In this document: piece by piece, positions 12,701 to 22,175 of the stretch | How positions within the stretch are numbered: the stretch's first letter is position 1 | Layout: the number at the start of each line of letters is the position of its first letter | Assembly: GCA_001695595.3 (NCBI GenBank) | Contig: MBPM02000005.1 | Span: forward strand, 62,001 to 126,000 | Origin: Plasmopara viticola | Lineage: Eukaryota > Oomycota > Peronosporomycetes > Peronosporales > Peronosporaceae | Reading direction: 5' to 3' | DNA: 64,000 nucleotides | Notes under the pieces: generated by a model | What the model saw: only the letters and a program-made list of their open reading frames with translations | Told to the model about the DNA's origin: nothing | Databases searched by the model: none | Made by a program: the position numbers and the translations under genes

Positions 12701-15700
12701 ACGAGAATGTTTTTCCTTCACATCTTCATTTTTTGGCGTCTCTTTAGCAGTGCTAGTATCCAATAAATTTGTAGCTGTAGGGAGCAACGCGATTGAGCAT
12801 GCCAAAGATTTATTATCTTTAACTCCACATACCTCATTCCTCTTATACTTTATTTCTTTTTCTGCTGCGGGCTTTGTCGGCGAAAGCTCAGCACTTTGCA
12901 ATCGGCTAAGCGGACGCCCATTGACTTCATTTTCCCCGTATTTAAGTTGTCGCGTACTACGCTGTTGAGAAACTTTTGTAAGGCTTTGAGCAAAATTTGT
13001 TTTTTTCTCTGTATTTTGCTGGTCGGCAGACTTGTTTGGACTAGAACGGGGACATGAGGATTCTAATGTTTGAGTCAAAGACGCCTCTTCGCTGCCATCA
13101 CTTTGGAGGGAAACCATGTGACCACCAAATGCAACCTCCGTCAACTCCGCCTTGTCCTCTTTCGGCCAATTACATGCCGTCGATAAGCTTATTCCTCGAT
13201 TTTTTTCTCGAGATTTGGTATGTTTTTTAATCATGGAAGTCGTGATTGGCTCGCTTGGACAGATTTTATTGAAGTTATTTGGATCGTTTTTAGATACAAA
13301 TTGAGATTCACAGTCAACAAACTGCGGGCTGAAGTGCGTATCACAAAAAGCCAGCGACTCATCTATCGTAACGAATGAATCCACTTCCAAATTGGTAACG
13401 CCAAGCACATTAGATTGTCGCCATGGCGATCCAATCTCACTGTCTGTTTCCGCACTGTCTGATCTTACTTCAATTCGCTGACGCTTGTACTCCGATTGCG
13501 AAAACTCACAAACTCTTCCTTCACTTAAATGTTGAATAGAGTTGCCCAGACTTGTTAGTACATTTTTTTCTTTAGTAAAAACACCTGTACTAAATTCATC
13601 ATCAGAATCCATCTCTAAATTTTCGTCGATACCGTGCACCTTTCGCACAAGGCCCTGCAGAATGAGCGACCGAGCAGAATATCCAATTCGACAATTACCG
13701 CTCTTTCTTACCAACGTGCGCACTTGACGTCGAAGTAGATGCAACCGATTACCAACAACAGGAAACAATCTATTCCTCGAGCTCGATACAAAATTGGGCG
13801 GAAAATACTTTAACATCGCCACCGCCTGTTCGGCATCGTCAAGCTGCCACAAATCCGGATCAAGTGCAATCGACAATGATTTACCACCAATTTGAGATGC
13901 GTGGAATGTCGGTATATTCATGTTTAACTCTTTTAATTGTGGGTATATACCAGTAGGGAGCATACGGGGACACTTGGCATACTCAAAGCTGCTCTTAAAA
14001 GTCGTAAGCGCGCGAGTCACAGTTTTAACCGCGGATGCACTTCGTGCCAATTTCTTCTGTTCTTCTCCTTCTGTCACAAGTATAATGACCTTGCCTACGC
14101 GCTTACGCCCAGTTCTGCCCATTCGTTGAATCATTCGCACAGGAGACGTAAGAGCATCAAATGAGACGATTAAATCCACTTCTCCAATATCTAGACCTTC
14201 TTCTGCAATGCACGTTGCCACTAGAACATTAAAGTCACCCACTCGAAATCTACGCACAATTTCTTGCTGGAATTTTTGTGATTGACCTTTATTTTCCTTA
14301 GCTTTTCCGGACGCGCTCTGTCCAATAAAAGGCTGCGCATTCAGTATAGGTGCTAATGGACGCAGTAGACCAACAATTTCCAACACACTTGCCCGATACT
14401 GCGTGAAAACAATAGCCCGCGTGCTGGATTTTCCAGCAGCATGGCGTTGAAAGTGTTCTAGCAGCACTTCACGAAGTTTCACAAGCTTTGGATGGCTTGC
14501 GGTTAAGGTAGAGCGATCGGCACTTACGGCCAAGCTTTCTTCAAGTTTTTGAAACGTAGAAGATTGCAGCATTTCTCTCTTAGACCAAGACATTTTACCT
14601 AATATCCGTTCCTCCACCCAGTTATTTATCTGGTCGCGGAAGCTATTCAGCCCGTGACCAGTCAATAAACTTTTAGCATGTAGCAAACCCACAAGAAGCG
14701 CCAAATCACTTTCTGCACTGCGATTTGAAGCGTAATCAGAACTCTTTCGAAACTTCTCCCGCGCTTGCAGCACATACCAGCTCGTAAGTTTATTTGGGTC
14801 GCTGTTTTGAATAATATGATTTCGTAAAAGTCGCTGAATAACTGGCGTAAAGAGCTTAAGAAATTGCTCCTTAATCGCCATAATTTGAACACCTAGATGA
14901 CACACAATAACCTCCTCCTGCCGTGCATGGGTATACTTCCTCACATCCGGATCGTCCGCCGATCGACTTTCAATGTGCGAGATGCGTAAATTCGTAACAA
15001 CGTCCTGAATGACATTAAATTTGGCCCCAGGTGTGGCCGAGAGCGCCAAAATGCGAAAAAATGGCGTGTTTGCTTCAATTTCCTGTACTACACAACAATA
15101 CGCGTAATTTCCAGTGGCCCGATGCGCTTCATCTACAACAATACACACAAACTTTTCTGCACTACAGACCTTACGACAAAGATCATTCTGCAAACTTTGA
15201 GGGGTACAAAAGAAGACGCGTCTTGAATTCCATAGCACGCGACGCGTTGTTGGAGGTACATTTCCTTGCAACTCTGCTGTATCTGACAGTGGAATGCCCA
15301 TAATTTCATGACAGGCTTTAATCTGCTGAGCCACTAACGGCTTTGTCGGCGCCATAAATACAATTTTGCCAGTCGGGAACCAGCGATAAAAATTGTACAT
15401 GACGACTGCAGCCACCAATGTTTTGCCTAATCCCGTTGGCAACGACACAAGTGTGTTGTGGTACAAAGCCTTTTCTGCAATCGTCAATTGGTAGTCACGG
15501 ATTGAGTAATTTGTAGGGTAGACAAAGTGCTGCGCAGCCTCAAAGTCAATTTGAGGAGTACCCGAGCGCGTCACAATGTCCAGATATCGCATCTTAGCCA
15601 TCGGATCTTCTCCTGCCGTACGTCGAGGTAGCTGTAGCGGCAATGCAGTCGGTGTGTTAGTGCAAGAAGCTTCTGAATGGCTCGAAGTTAAAGCAAGCCC

Positions 15701-16123
15701 TGATTCATTGGCTTTAGAGCCCACTGTCACCGGTTGTAAATGTTGCTCTTGTTCAACCACACCAAACGGCGAGACTTCTGAGTGTCCGATGTCTTGTTCT
15801 GCTTGTTGCTGCTGCGACAGCGATATTGACGTGCCATCAAAGAGGAGACGGGCCTGCACCTTTTTTCTGACGGCTGTGGAAGCTAATGCCTGAAAGATCT
15901 GACCTCGTGGTGTACCGCACACTTGACACGCCAACTTCGTCGCTTTGTTTTGCAGTGTACACGACTTGCATGTCCAATCTCCACAGTCAGACGAAGCACT
16001 CGTCATTGTAGCAGCAAGATGATTTTTTTTAGCCTGAATTTGATGATTGTGAGTACCTACGTGGCCAGCTTCGAGCGCCTGAATCTCTGAAAGCAACGCG
16101 TCGTCCCATTCCTCCTCCTCCAT
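9767..16123 (-). CDS. FANCM-type DEAH helicase with RanBP2 zinc finger and PHD/extended PHD
   Basis: A 2118-aa intronless gene. Domains in order: RanBP2-type zinc finger (about 48-74, WTCKSCTLQN...CQVCG); SF2 helicase (about 200-690) with Walker A LPTGLGKT (228-235), DEAH (331-334), SAT (362-364) and motif VI QRMGRTGR (666-673). The spacing and the YPTNYSIRDYQ start match FANCM/Mph1/Hef. A low-complexity linker follows, then a PHD finger (about 1262-1310) directly joined to an extended PHD (about 1324-1445) like those of BRPF/JADE proteins, acidic and basic linkers, and a C-terminal region (about 1890-2118) that resembles a degenerate XPF/ERCC4 fold plus helix-hairpin-helix. By homology it would remodel stalled forks and crosslinks in the nucleus; the PHD module suggests histone reading. 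The helicase call is firm; the C-terminal nuclease-like call is tentative. Starts 116 bp from the divergent ELMO gene. Confidence 0.9.
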   Translation of the reverse strand: MEEEEWDDALLSEIQALEAGHVGTHNHQIQAKKNHLAATMTSASSDCGDWTCKSCTLQNKATKLACQVCGTPRGQIFQALASTAVRKKVQARLLFDGTSISLSQQQQAEQDIGHSEVSPFGVVEQEQHLQPVTVGSKANESGLALTSSHSEASCTNTPTALPLQLPRRTAGEDPMAKMRYLDIVTRSGTPQIDFEAAQHFVYPTNYSIRDYQLTIAEKALYHNTLVSLPTGLGKTLVAAVVMYNFYRWFPTGKIVFMAPTKPLVAQQIKACHEIMGIPLSDTAELQGNVPPTTRRVLWNSRRVFFCTPQSLQNDLCRKVCSAEKFVCIVVDEAHRATGNYAYCCVVQEIEANTPFFRILALSATPGAKFNVIQDVVTNLRISHIESRSADDPDVRKYTHARQEEVIVCHLGVQIMAIKEQFLKLFTPVIQRLLRNHIIQNSDPNKLTSWYVLQAREKFRKSSDYASNRSAESDLALLVGLLHAKSLLTGHGLNSFRDQINNWVEERILGKMSWSKREMLQSSTFQKLEESLAVSADRSTLTASHPKLVKLREVLLEHFQRHAAGKSSTRAIVFTQYRASVLEIVGLLRPLAPILNAQPFIGQSASGKAKENKGQSQKFQQEIVRRFRVGDFNVLVATCIAEEGLDIGEVDLIVSFDALTSPVRMIQRMGRTGRKRVGKVIILVTEGEEQKKLARSASAVKTVTRALTTFKSSFEYAKCPRMLPTGIYPQLKELNMNIPTFHASQIGGKSLSIALDPDLWQLDDAEQAVAMLKYFPPNFVSSSRNRLFPVVGNRLHLLRRQVRTLVRKSGNCRIGYSARSLILQGLVRKVHGIDENLEMDSDDEFSTGVFTKEKNVLTSLGNSIQHLSEGRVCEFSQSEYKRQRIEVRSDSAETDSEIGSPWRQSNVLGVTNLEVDSFVTIDESLAFCDTHFSPQFVDCESQFVSKNDPNNFNKICPSEPITTSMIKKHTKSREKNRGISLSTACNWPKEDKAELTEVAFGGHMVSLQSDGSEEASLTQTLESSCPRSSPNKSADQQNTEKKTNFAQSLTKVSQQRSTRQLKYGENEVNGRPLSRLQSAELSPTKPAAEKEIKYKRNEVCGVKDNKSLACSIALLPTATNLLDTSTAKETPKNEDVKEKHSRVQLPSLCNSADNAPIKANVLPSTAFPGGKSTPVEDVTDRDDADETIEINSGGTSQLVSGPGMKRIEISLMEHGNDHTEVKSTKIGKLEEMTPSRKRRLTKPDYVARKIKQIGADKELGDDDCCSVCLDSESYNDDPIVFCDGCNVAVHQFCYGIQVVPSDKCFCAVCTEASHSGDVRAASSQPRCQLCPHRGGAYMRTACRQWVHVQCFLWIPELRVEQNKDNSLVLGDLTRLDSDRKSLDCSLCHSQKGYGIIQCAHNRCLTAFHVSCAAFAHYRMDQVDSSSGEESGGGIMFLVFCPLHRNSIAPCCCPQQQRTPVKAKSNHCNLPLPTPPVKLTSPSHLLASPPSAEAKQKYKTYRRLKRKYDTSQSQMFSQTGAQDSPVVTSPSWRKCVRRLKKRRETSRVLAAAYIDDVAEVRGEGQDDDDDDEYGDDYQDAADDSFINDSSQLLYSQSVESFEEIGNNKSVKKKLNNDMRAIYARSLVESQSPPLLLGRRQRHFKALPSNGIIRACLKEMRDQPELTSAPSDLKCASTTIVELDGDDSGVEAENPPSFDVLKPVTSLQSVKEVDEDDDDNKAEAEMALPTFDLLKACTPLTSTINTALKTLERPGRAACPSNDHLAPIKKVSRQSEDSGDELLKKIEIKRLEALRKLERHRQAKVHQVKPHPSLPHDRILPLDNEQFASKSATQSASVLSVTTAKVMHNDEADVALFNPSSPTSTLREHHSLQQRSMKTTDGLASRRPGSVETPKWIIFVSSAFATSDNFSEFLLAKFADCTVSVAKSTEADALLSVRTAVLFLTSQQLHELALASSTESVATNQRVKMLMAIHKKVILAIVHNGDELPYSKSLRQYSTATVIIRPRLELLYKQLHQMANQERLEGYELPFPSLCRPDFEAAGVRALDADFASRLKFFRSISHLSLDSALSLSFRFKNFSSTQVPVLKFNEMHWKRMLPWISETAAEKIRNHVQQFVLHRC

Positions 16124-16239
16124 GATTCTTTACAAAGTGTACTTGCTCACTGAGTGCGGAATTCAATTTGAACCAATGACATGATTATTTTTTATTCGAC
16201 CTATAAGCCTTTGCGCCCGCATCGGTTACCTCACTTAGC
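16124..16239. promoter_or_regulatory. divergent promoter, helicase and ELMO genes
   Basis: The 116-bp gap between two head-to-head start codons must hold both promoters. It contains a CCAAT pentamer near 16174 and a TCACTTA element near 16231, which resembles the oomycete initiator consensus (TCAYTYY) immediately before the ELMO start. Assignment is by pattern only. Confidence 0.4.
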
Positions 16240-17430
16240 ATGGTCGAGTGCGGCGTCCTCTGTCGATACTTCTTCCAGCAAATGCTGCTAGAGGAAGGTG
16301 ATGCACGTCTGGAAGAATTTGCGTCGTCTTTACTGCTGTCATCACTACCTACACTCGCTGAGTTACGCCGTAAATTTCCTTTTGAAGGCGCGTACCACTT
16401 TCGACTTCAAATTGCGCTGCCTACAGGTTCGCGTGGCTACTGCTGGATGGATTTGACAGACGAAAATTGTGCTCTTCCACTATCGAGCAATGGGGAAATT
16501 AGGGTGAAGGTATTGCAGCTTGCACTTGATGATGGGAAAGACAGGATGCTAGATACTCAAGAAGATCTCGTAGATGTGGCTGAAGACCGAAAATTCCGTG
16601 CGTTCTTCAACTGGCAAAACAAGTCACAGAGCGAGGGTAATTCCATGCCTCAGCCACAGCAAACGACGCAGCATGACGTGGGAAAAGTGATTTTTGGCGT
16701 CAAGAAGGCTCTTGCCTCTAAGATGAAAGGATCTGCCATGGCACAGTCTTTACAGAAACACTCAGCTCAGATGTGGGAGAAGGTCACGGCAGCCGCTGCA
16801 GGAGTAGGAGGTGGTTCTGGTAATGCGCCTCCTACAGCGACAGCACTGGCACAGCTGGCCAAGCTCATTGGTGCCATGAAGGCCCCGCTACATCCTGGTA
16901 ATCATGAACACATTGATTTGCTTCGGAGATTGTGGACGTCTTGTTTTGACACGAAGCCATTCGCAGTGACAACTTCTGAGTGGAATCGACTGGGATTTCG
17001 ACATGGCAAGCCTATGCACGAGATGCAGTTTCTACTTCCACTGCAATGTCTAGTGTATTTTCACGAGACACATCGCACGATAGCGCTGCCCATTTTGAAC
17101 GCTCAGAGCGGATCAGAATCGTTTTCATACGCTCTAGTGGGCTCGCAGATCGCTTACGTGCTAGCTGATTTATTGCAGCTAAAAGAGGGTGGCTGTTTGG
17201 GCTCCGAACGTCCATTCTGGAAACTTTTTGAGGACCCCATTGCCTTTTATGAGCTTTACTGCATCGCCTTCCGTACCTTCGACGCTTCGTGGAAATTAAA
17301 TGCAATCCACTCGTCCGACGTAAGCACTCACATAAAGTATGTCGGAGACTTTGCTCAAGAACTACTTCGCCGCAGCCCTGAAAGTGTGACTAGTCTTAGC
17401 GAGCACGCATTTCAGTTGCAGAACTGGTAG
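16240..17430 (+). CDS. ELMO/CED-12 domain protein
   Basis: A 396-aa intronless gene. The C-terminal half (about 220-390) matches the ELMO domain: LLRRLWTSCFD, then SEWNRLGF, a Leu-rich helix around LVYF, and the closing FYELYCIAF...FDASW segment. Single ELMO-domain proteins of this size in animals and protists (ELMOD type) act as GTPase-activating proteins for Arf-family GTPases; whether this one has the catalytic Arg of ELMODs cannot be settled by eye. The N-terminal 200 residues hold a predicted membrane-peripheral or lipid-binding-like region (beta strands then an Ala/Gly-rich linker at 184-200), not assigned. Convergent with the ITFG2-like gene, stop codons 33 bp apart. Confidence 0.8.
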   Translation: MVECGVLCRYFFQQMLLEEGDARLEEFASSLLLSSLPTLAELRRKFPFEGAYHFRLQIALPTGSRGYCWMDLTDENCALPLSSNGEIRVKVLQLALDDGKDRMLDTQEDLVDVAEDRKFRAFFNWQNKSQSEGNSMPQPQQTTQHDVGKVIFGVKKALASKMKGSAMAQSLQKHSAQMWEKVTAAAAGVGGGSGNAPPTATALAQLAKLIGAMKAPLHPGNHEHIDLLRRLWTSCFDTKPFAVTTSEWNRLGFRHGKPMHEMQFLLPLQCLVYFHETHRTIALPILNAQSGSESFSYALVGSQIAYVLADLLQLKEGGCLGSERPFWKLFEDPIAFYELYCIAFRTFDASWKLNAIHSSDVSTHIKYVGDFAQELLRRSPESVTSLSEHAFQLQNW

Positions 17431-17463
17431 TCAAAAAACAACTGGGGAAAATATGCAGAAAAT

Positions 17464-19508
17464 TTACACTTTCGTTTCCATTTCCACTTGCACTGCAAGC
17501 ATTGCCCGAATGAGCTCGTTAACACTAGGAGATTTTGACTCCATGGGCATTTTTGCGTGTGGAAATGTCTTGTGAAGCTTCTTTAGAACTTTCTCGCGCT
17601 TTTCAGAAGTGTCAATTTGAGCAAAAACTGCGCTTTCTCTCAATTTGTCCGCCTGAAAAAAAGCATTCGTTCAATAATAGATTACGCAGTCATAATTTTC
17701 AGCAACTTTAAACCTACAAAAGTCGAGTCTTCTAGGCCTCGAATGAGCGTTTCTTGCACGTCACGGTACACAAAAATAGTCCCAGAAGTACTGATGCCCA
17801 CAATCGTGGGGTCAATTTGAGCAGACGAATCCCGAATATTCACTTAAAACAATTTGATAAAATTGCGTAGTGAAACTTGAAAGTTAGCTAGCTTACCACA
17901 AAACATCGAACAACCAGGCAGCAGCATGCGAAAACGCACGAGTCGTCGTTCGCTTTGAATTGCGTACATTTGACCACTCCATGTGCACACGACAATCTAC
18001 AATAAAGCATTCCGGAGCACAAATTTTACACACGAAAGCCTCACATCGTTCTATTGTACGCACAACATCGTGACGTTCTCCATTCAATGCTGTCATCTTG
18101 AGCTTGTCAGCGTTGACGACGGCTTCAGGCAACTAGATGGAGAAGTAAACATTGAATCAATTAGCATTGATCGATATCATGCCACCTGTCGACATACTTG
18201 AAGATCCCATCGCCTGTGTCCAAATGGTGAGAATAAAGATACATGACCATTTACCGACACAAGCGCGTTCAGTCCTCGCTCTCCTTCAAGCTCAATGTCG
18301 CCCACAACAAACGTGACGCCATCATTGTCTACGTGCGGGCCATTCCAAGGTACGACATCTCGCAAGCCTTCATTGTCAGGTCTACTGATAAAGTAGACGT
18401 CACCAGAGAAGCATCTGGCCATAAGGCGAGTCGAAGTATTCGATGTCGCACACAGCACAATTAACGCTTCAATCTCGCCATTAATTTCCAATTTTGCAAT
18501 CTGGGCGTACTCTGTCAGCTTATTAAATACAGCGATATCGTCACTTTTTCCAATTCATGTAAAATCGTTGTCAAAAGTACGGACAAACCTCGTCAAACTT
18601 TACTTGGTCCAGTTCCGGTCTGTAAGGTCTACTGATAAAGTAGACGTCACCAGAGAAGCATCTGGCCCGAGTCGAAGTATTCGATGTCGCACACAGCACA
18701 ATTAACGCGACTCGCCATTAATTTCCAATTTTGCAATCTGCGTACTCTGTCAGCTTATTAAATACAGCGATATCGTCACGTGTACGGACAAACCTCGTTA
18801 AACTTTACTTGGTCCAGTTCCGGTCTGTAGATTAGCACATGCCCGTCACGCGTTGCAACAATGAGCTCATTGTTTACGTGCACCACGTCACAAACATTTA
18901 GTGCAACATTCTTAAGAAAAAACATCACATCAGTAATTGAACATGGTGTAAGTCATCCTAACTTACAAATTCAGAGCACAATTGCAGCACTTCAGCGCCC
19001 TCTACTAAGCGAAACACTGAGCACATGCCTTCCGCCGTCGCCACAATGATTCGAGTCTACTCCAGCCATCACATCATTAGCAAAAATACATAAAAAATTT
19101 CGACCGCGTCGTCTCTTTCTAACTTGTTGGCAACACTCACGTCTTCAGCAAAGCCAAAGTCTAGGCAAATGGACGTCACGGATCCATTTACTTCGCAGCA
19201 CCTCCACTGCGTCAGACGGTCTCCTACAAGCTAAAGAAGCCGCTTCAGTTTGACTTGACATGACAAATATAAAACAAAAACAATGGCGCACCTTGAAAAT
19301 CGAGACTTTTCCCGTCAGAGAGCCAAAAAGCAGCTCGGTCGCTCCGTCGCAGTCTACGTCGCCCACTGCGTACGCATTCGCCAAAATCTTGCCATCCAGC
19401 TGTGCCGCGTACGTTGGTGCTAGCTCTAGCTATAGAGATAGATATACTGTCAGCGTCAAAACCTAGTCTAACGTGTCGCCATACAACATTCCATACTTGC
19501 CCGCGCAT
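17464..19508 (-). CDS. ITFG2-like FG-GAP beta-propeller protein
   Basis: Spliced gene, eleven exons on the minus strand: 19497-19508, 19292-19429, 19141-19230, 18967-19056, 18794-18910, 18198-18518, 18064-18132, 17897-17996, 17718-17842, 17464-17652, giving about 416 aa (ten listed; the duplicated stretch at 18589-18624 may supply an optional extra piece). All introns are GT..AG; most are 54-84 nt. Motifs match ITFG2: VGDVDCDGATELLFGSLTGK early, VVGDIELEG in the middle and IVVCTWSGQMYAIQ followed by RRLVRF late, then an alpha-helical tail. Human ITFG2 (447 aa, as I recall) is a subunit of KICSTOR, which recruits GATOR1 to lysosomes and restrains TORC1; that role is inferred here. The intron 18519-18793 is enlarged by a tandem duplication. 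The tiny first exon (MRGQ) is the least certain part. Confidence 0.8.
18378..18829. repeat. tandem duplication inside the ITFG2-like gene
   Basis: Segment 18378-18624 (247 bp) is repeated directly as 18625-18829 (205 bp). The second copy lacks several short stretches relative to the first (6 bp near 18667, a small change near 18706, 2 bp near 18740, about 30 bp near 18780). The deletions put its exon out of frame, so only the 18378-18518 side can be used as coding sequence. Splicing from the donor at 18793 directly to the acceptor at 18519 removes the damaged copy and keeps the frame. Confidence 0.85.
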
Positions 19509-19686
19509 TATTTAGATCAACGCCTCAAAATCATAACCCTGCAACAACCGATGTCCCAATCCGAGGTATAAGAGTTGAGGATCACAAATCTAAGCTATGT
19601 GTTTTCAGAGGCTATGGTTTAAAGGCACACAACTTCAATGATTTCGTCACTTCCGCCTTCGCTTCCGCCCGTCACTAAAGTACACT
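19509..19686. promoter_or_regulatory. divergent promoter, ITFG2-like and P5C reductase genes
   Basis: 178 bp between two head-to-head start codons. On the plus strand TCACTTCC at 19647-19654 fits the oomycete initiator pattern about 35 bp upstream of the reductase ATG, followed by a pyrimidine-rich run. No element for the minus-strand gene was recognised. Confidence 0.4.
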
Positions 19687-20932
19687 ATGCTTTCCCGACG
19701 ACTGGCTGCACGTATGTCATCTATCAGTGTATCTATTGCGCGTCATGTTCCATTGATTCGCGCTACCTCGGCTTTTGCATCGAACTTTCGCATTCAACGC
19801 GCCACGCTCTCCTCTGGAGGCAATGGGCCCTTAGCTCGCTCCCGCAAGCATCAACAGGACAGCGTTAGCGCACCCGAGCGCGCAGAATTACAGCTGAGTC
19901 GCCTGGCAGTAATTGGAGGCGGTAACATGGCCGAAGCTATTGTCACAGGCGTGCTCTCAAAGGGCCTTATACCTAGCTCTAAGGTCGTCGTTTCGGATCC
20001 CGATCCGACCATGCGCAGCAAGTACGTTAAGATCGACGTGGAGACGCACTCACGCAATAGCTCAGCAGTGAAAGAAGCGGATGTGATCTTGGTGGCGGTC
20101 AAGCCCCAAGTGGTCGATGACGTAAGATGTTTCTTCGGGTCTGAGAGCTATAATATTTGAATTGAATACATGCTTTATTATGGCAGGTGCTGCGAGCGGT
20201 GAAGGCAGCAATGGATCCAAATGCACTAATCATTTCTGTAGTTGCAGGCCAGACCATCAAGCAGTTACAACAGCTTCTGGGGCAGGACAGTCATATCATT
20301 CGCACTATGCCTAACACGCCAGCCATGATCGGAGAGGGCACGACAGTATGGGCACAGTCAGCGGAAGTCACGAGTGCCCAGCATGACCTTACCAAGCAAA
20401 TTCTTGGATCATTTGGAATTGAGGTTTGATTAGGGAGAAGGGCCGTAAATCTTACCTGCTTGATACATACTTTGTTCTTTACAGGTGTTTGTAGACGACG
20501 AAAATGCGTTGGACATGGCGACGGCGCTTTCTGGATCTGGACCGGCCTACTTCTTTCTCGTTGCCGAAGCAATGATTGACACAGGTGTCCATATGGGTTT
20601 TTCGCGCATCGTGGCTACGGTACGAGATATTGTTCTAAAAGGGTCCCATAACGGTAGTCACACTTGTTGCCAAACCTCACTCAATTTTCTCGCAGAAATT
20701 GGTGCAGCAAACGATGCTTGGATCTGCATTGTATATGCAGACGGAGGACGTGCACCCAGTTGAGCTGCGAAATAAAATTACAAGCCCAGGTGGCACCACT
20801 GCTGCTGGCCTTTATCGCGCTGAAAAAAATGGTTTTCGCGCAGTCATTGCTGACTCCATTTGGGCCGCGTACGAACGCTGTCTTGAGCTCGGCTCCCCTG
20901 AGCCTGTCCAGCGTCAGCGTCCACGTTCGTGA
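19687..20932 (+). CDS. pyrroline-5-carboxylate reductase, probably mitochondrial
   Basis: Catalyses the last step of proline synthesis, NAD(P)H-dependent reduction of 1-pyrroline-5-carboxylate. Four exons: 19687-20121, 20187-20423, 20485-20619, 20696-20932; introns of 65, 61 and 76 nt, all phase 0, GT..AG; 347 aa in total. Residues 1-50 are Arg/Ser-rich without acids (MLSRRLAARMSSISVSIARH), a likely mitochondrial presequence. The Rossmann motif IGGGNMAEAI is at 75-84; RTMPNTPAMIGEG, TALSGSGPAYFFL and the C-terminal HPVELRNKITSPGGTTAAGL are the family signatures, the last two forming the active site and dimer interface. The length beyond the presequence equals bacterial ProC. No lesion seen. 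Identification is firm; organelle targeting is inferred. Confidence 0.95.
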
Positions 20933-21208
20933 GCTTCAAAATGTACCTTAAATGATCAATACACTTAGGTGCTGATCCAGGACGGTAGCATAACTCACGA
21001 ACTGCATCAGAAGCATAAAAATTGGTCGTTTGGCAACTGAGATTTTATCTATTGCAAAACTCAGCACGAAAATTGTGGTTACATATAGGGGAGTTTTGTC
21101 TTGTCAGAAAGAATGATGCATTACAGACATTGTTTCCGTACGGGTATTTTAGAAAGACACCAGATTAGACACAAGTCCAGCCTAAATTCCAGAATTAAAT
21201 TAGTGGGT
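20933..21208. other. 3' flank of P5C reductase gene
   Basis: Short intergenic segment separating the gene island from the repeat-rich region. No gene, repeat or RNA recognised. Confidence 0.5.
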
Positions 21209-21568
21209 TGGAGGTAACATTGTATTGTATTGTATTGTATTACGTTATCGCGCTGCCAAGTTATGCACGTGCTAGGCTCTATGGCTAGCCCACGGCATAG
21301 AGTGGTGTCCGCATACGTCGAGTCTCGTTCGGCGGGCAGTGCAGCCAGCACCGAGGCCGTGAGGGTCTTCCATTATTTTGTGTACTTCTGACTTGGTAAG
21401 AGCCCAGGTGGCGCCCTGGTGCTGGAGACCGTCGCATCGAGGGTGAGACTCGTTAGAGACCTGCAGATGCCCGAGAGCACCTGCCCGAAGCGCGCGAGCA
21501 TTTAGCCCCCGCGCTTGGAAGGAGGGCGTCACCCCAACCTTTTCCGAAAATGGAGGTAACATTGTATT
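21209..21568 (-). mobile_element. SINE-like retroposon, copy 1 (with target-site duplication)
   Basis: GC-rich body of about 310 bp with a pentanucleotide tail (ATTGT repeats at the left on the plus strand, so TACAA-type tail in element orientation). It is bounded by an 18-bp direct repeat TGGAGGTAACATTGTATT at 21209-21226 and 21551-21568. Two further copies of the same body lie at 51.5 and 62.0 kb in plus orientation. The short length, simple-repeat tail and long target duplication fit LINE-mobilised SINEs. A pol III box B could not be identified with confidence, so the tRNA or other origin is open. Confidence 0.8.
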
Positions 21569-21930
21569 CAATAAATCGGTACACAACTTCAATTCCCTTG
21601 GGACCGTCAGTGTTCATCGGAAAGTGGTAGATTTCTTCTCATGCCTCGTCGATACAATATGCTGACACACCTAGTGGAGTTTGTAGTCAATCCTACGCCC
21701 AGGCGGATTTATTGACTACCCGATTCTCGCAAAGGTTCCGCTCACCTGCTAAACGAGCTTTTCACACTGATCCAAAGACATGCTGGCTTCTATGGACCTA
21801 AGAAAACGGCTGCACTTGCTCTTTTCCGTCAAGCAGCCTGAACGTGCCATGGCATATAAGCTGCACGAGAATAAAATATGTTATAAAACCCAGGTAGGGC
21901 GGGCTTAGGTGGCCCGGCGTTGGCGCCAAC
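21569..21930. other. intergenic, possible retroelement interior
   Basis: No intact frame. One plus-strand reading contains a stretch resembling decayed retroelement polyprotein, too short to assign. It abuts the LTR-like segment to the right. Confidence 0.3.
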
Positions 21931-22175
21931 TGTAAGGTGACCACTAAAATTGGGCCCGCCTTCCAACAGCTAATTGAAGTACGGCTAGGCGCTTCAAGTC
22001 GTTCTTCGAGAAAAGTTCAACCATCGCGCAAAGTGGCGGTGCCCGTGAACGCTAAATTAGCGAAGTGAACTTTTGTCTCGCTCAGGAACTTGAAAAAAAA
22101 AACGCGCCCAAAAGTATAAAAAAATATGGTCGTCAGTACAGACGTCTTACTGGACAACAATCAAATCTTTGTAGA
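21931..22175 (+). repeat. LTR-like segment (possible solo LTR)
   Basis: Begins TGTAAGGTGACC after a GC palindrome (GTTGGCGCCAAC) and contains a TATA-like run (aagtataaaaaaatatgg near 22115) about 50 bp before its end, as an LTR promoter would. A matching second LTR and a clear primer-binding site were not found in the window, so this is a weak call. Confidence 0.25.

Noticed and set aside
14662..14892. Minus-strand frame within the helicase gene
   Set aside because: Shadow frame of the FANCM-type coding sequence, as are the other short frames between 9.8 and 16.1 kb.
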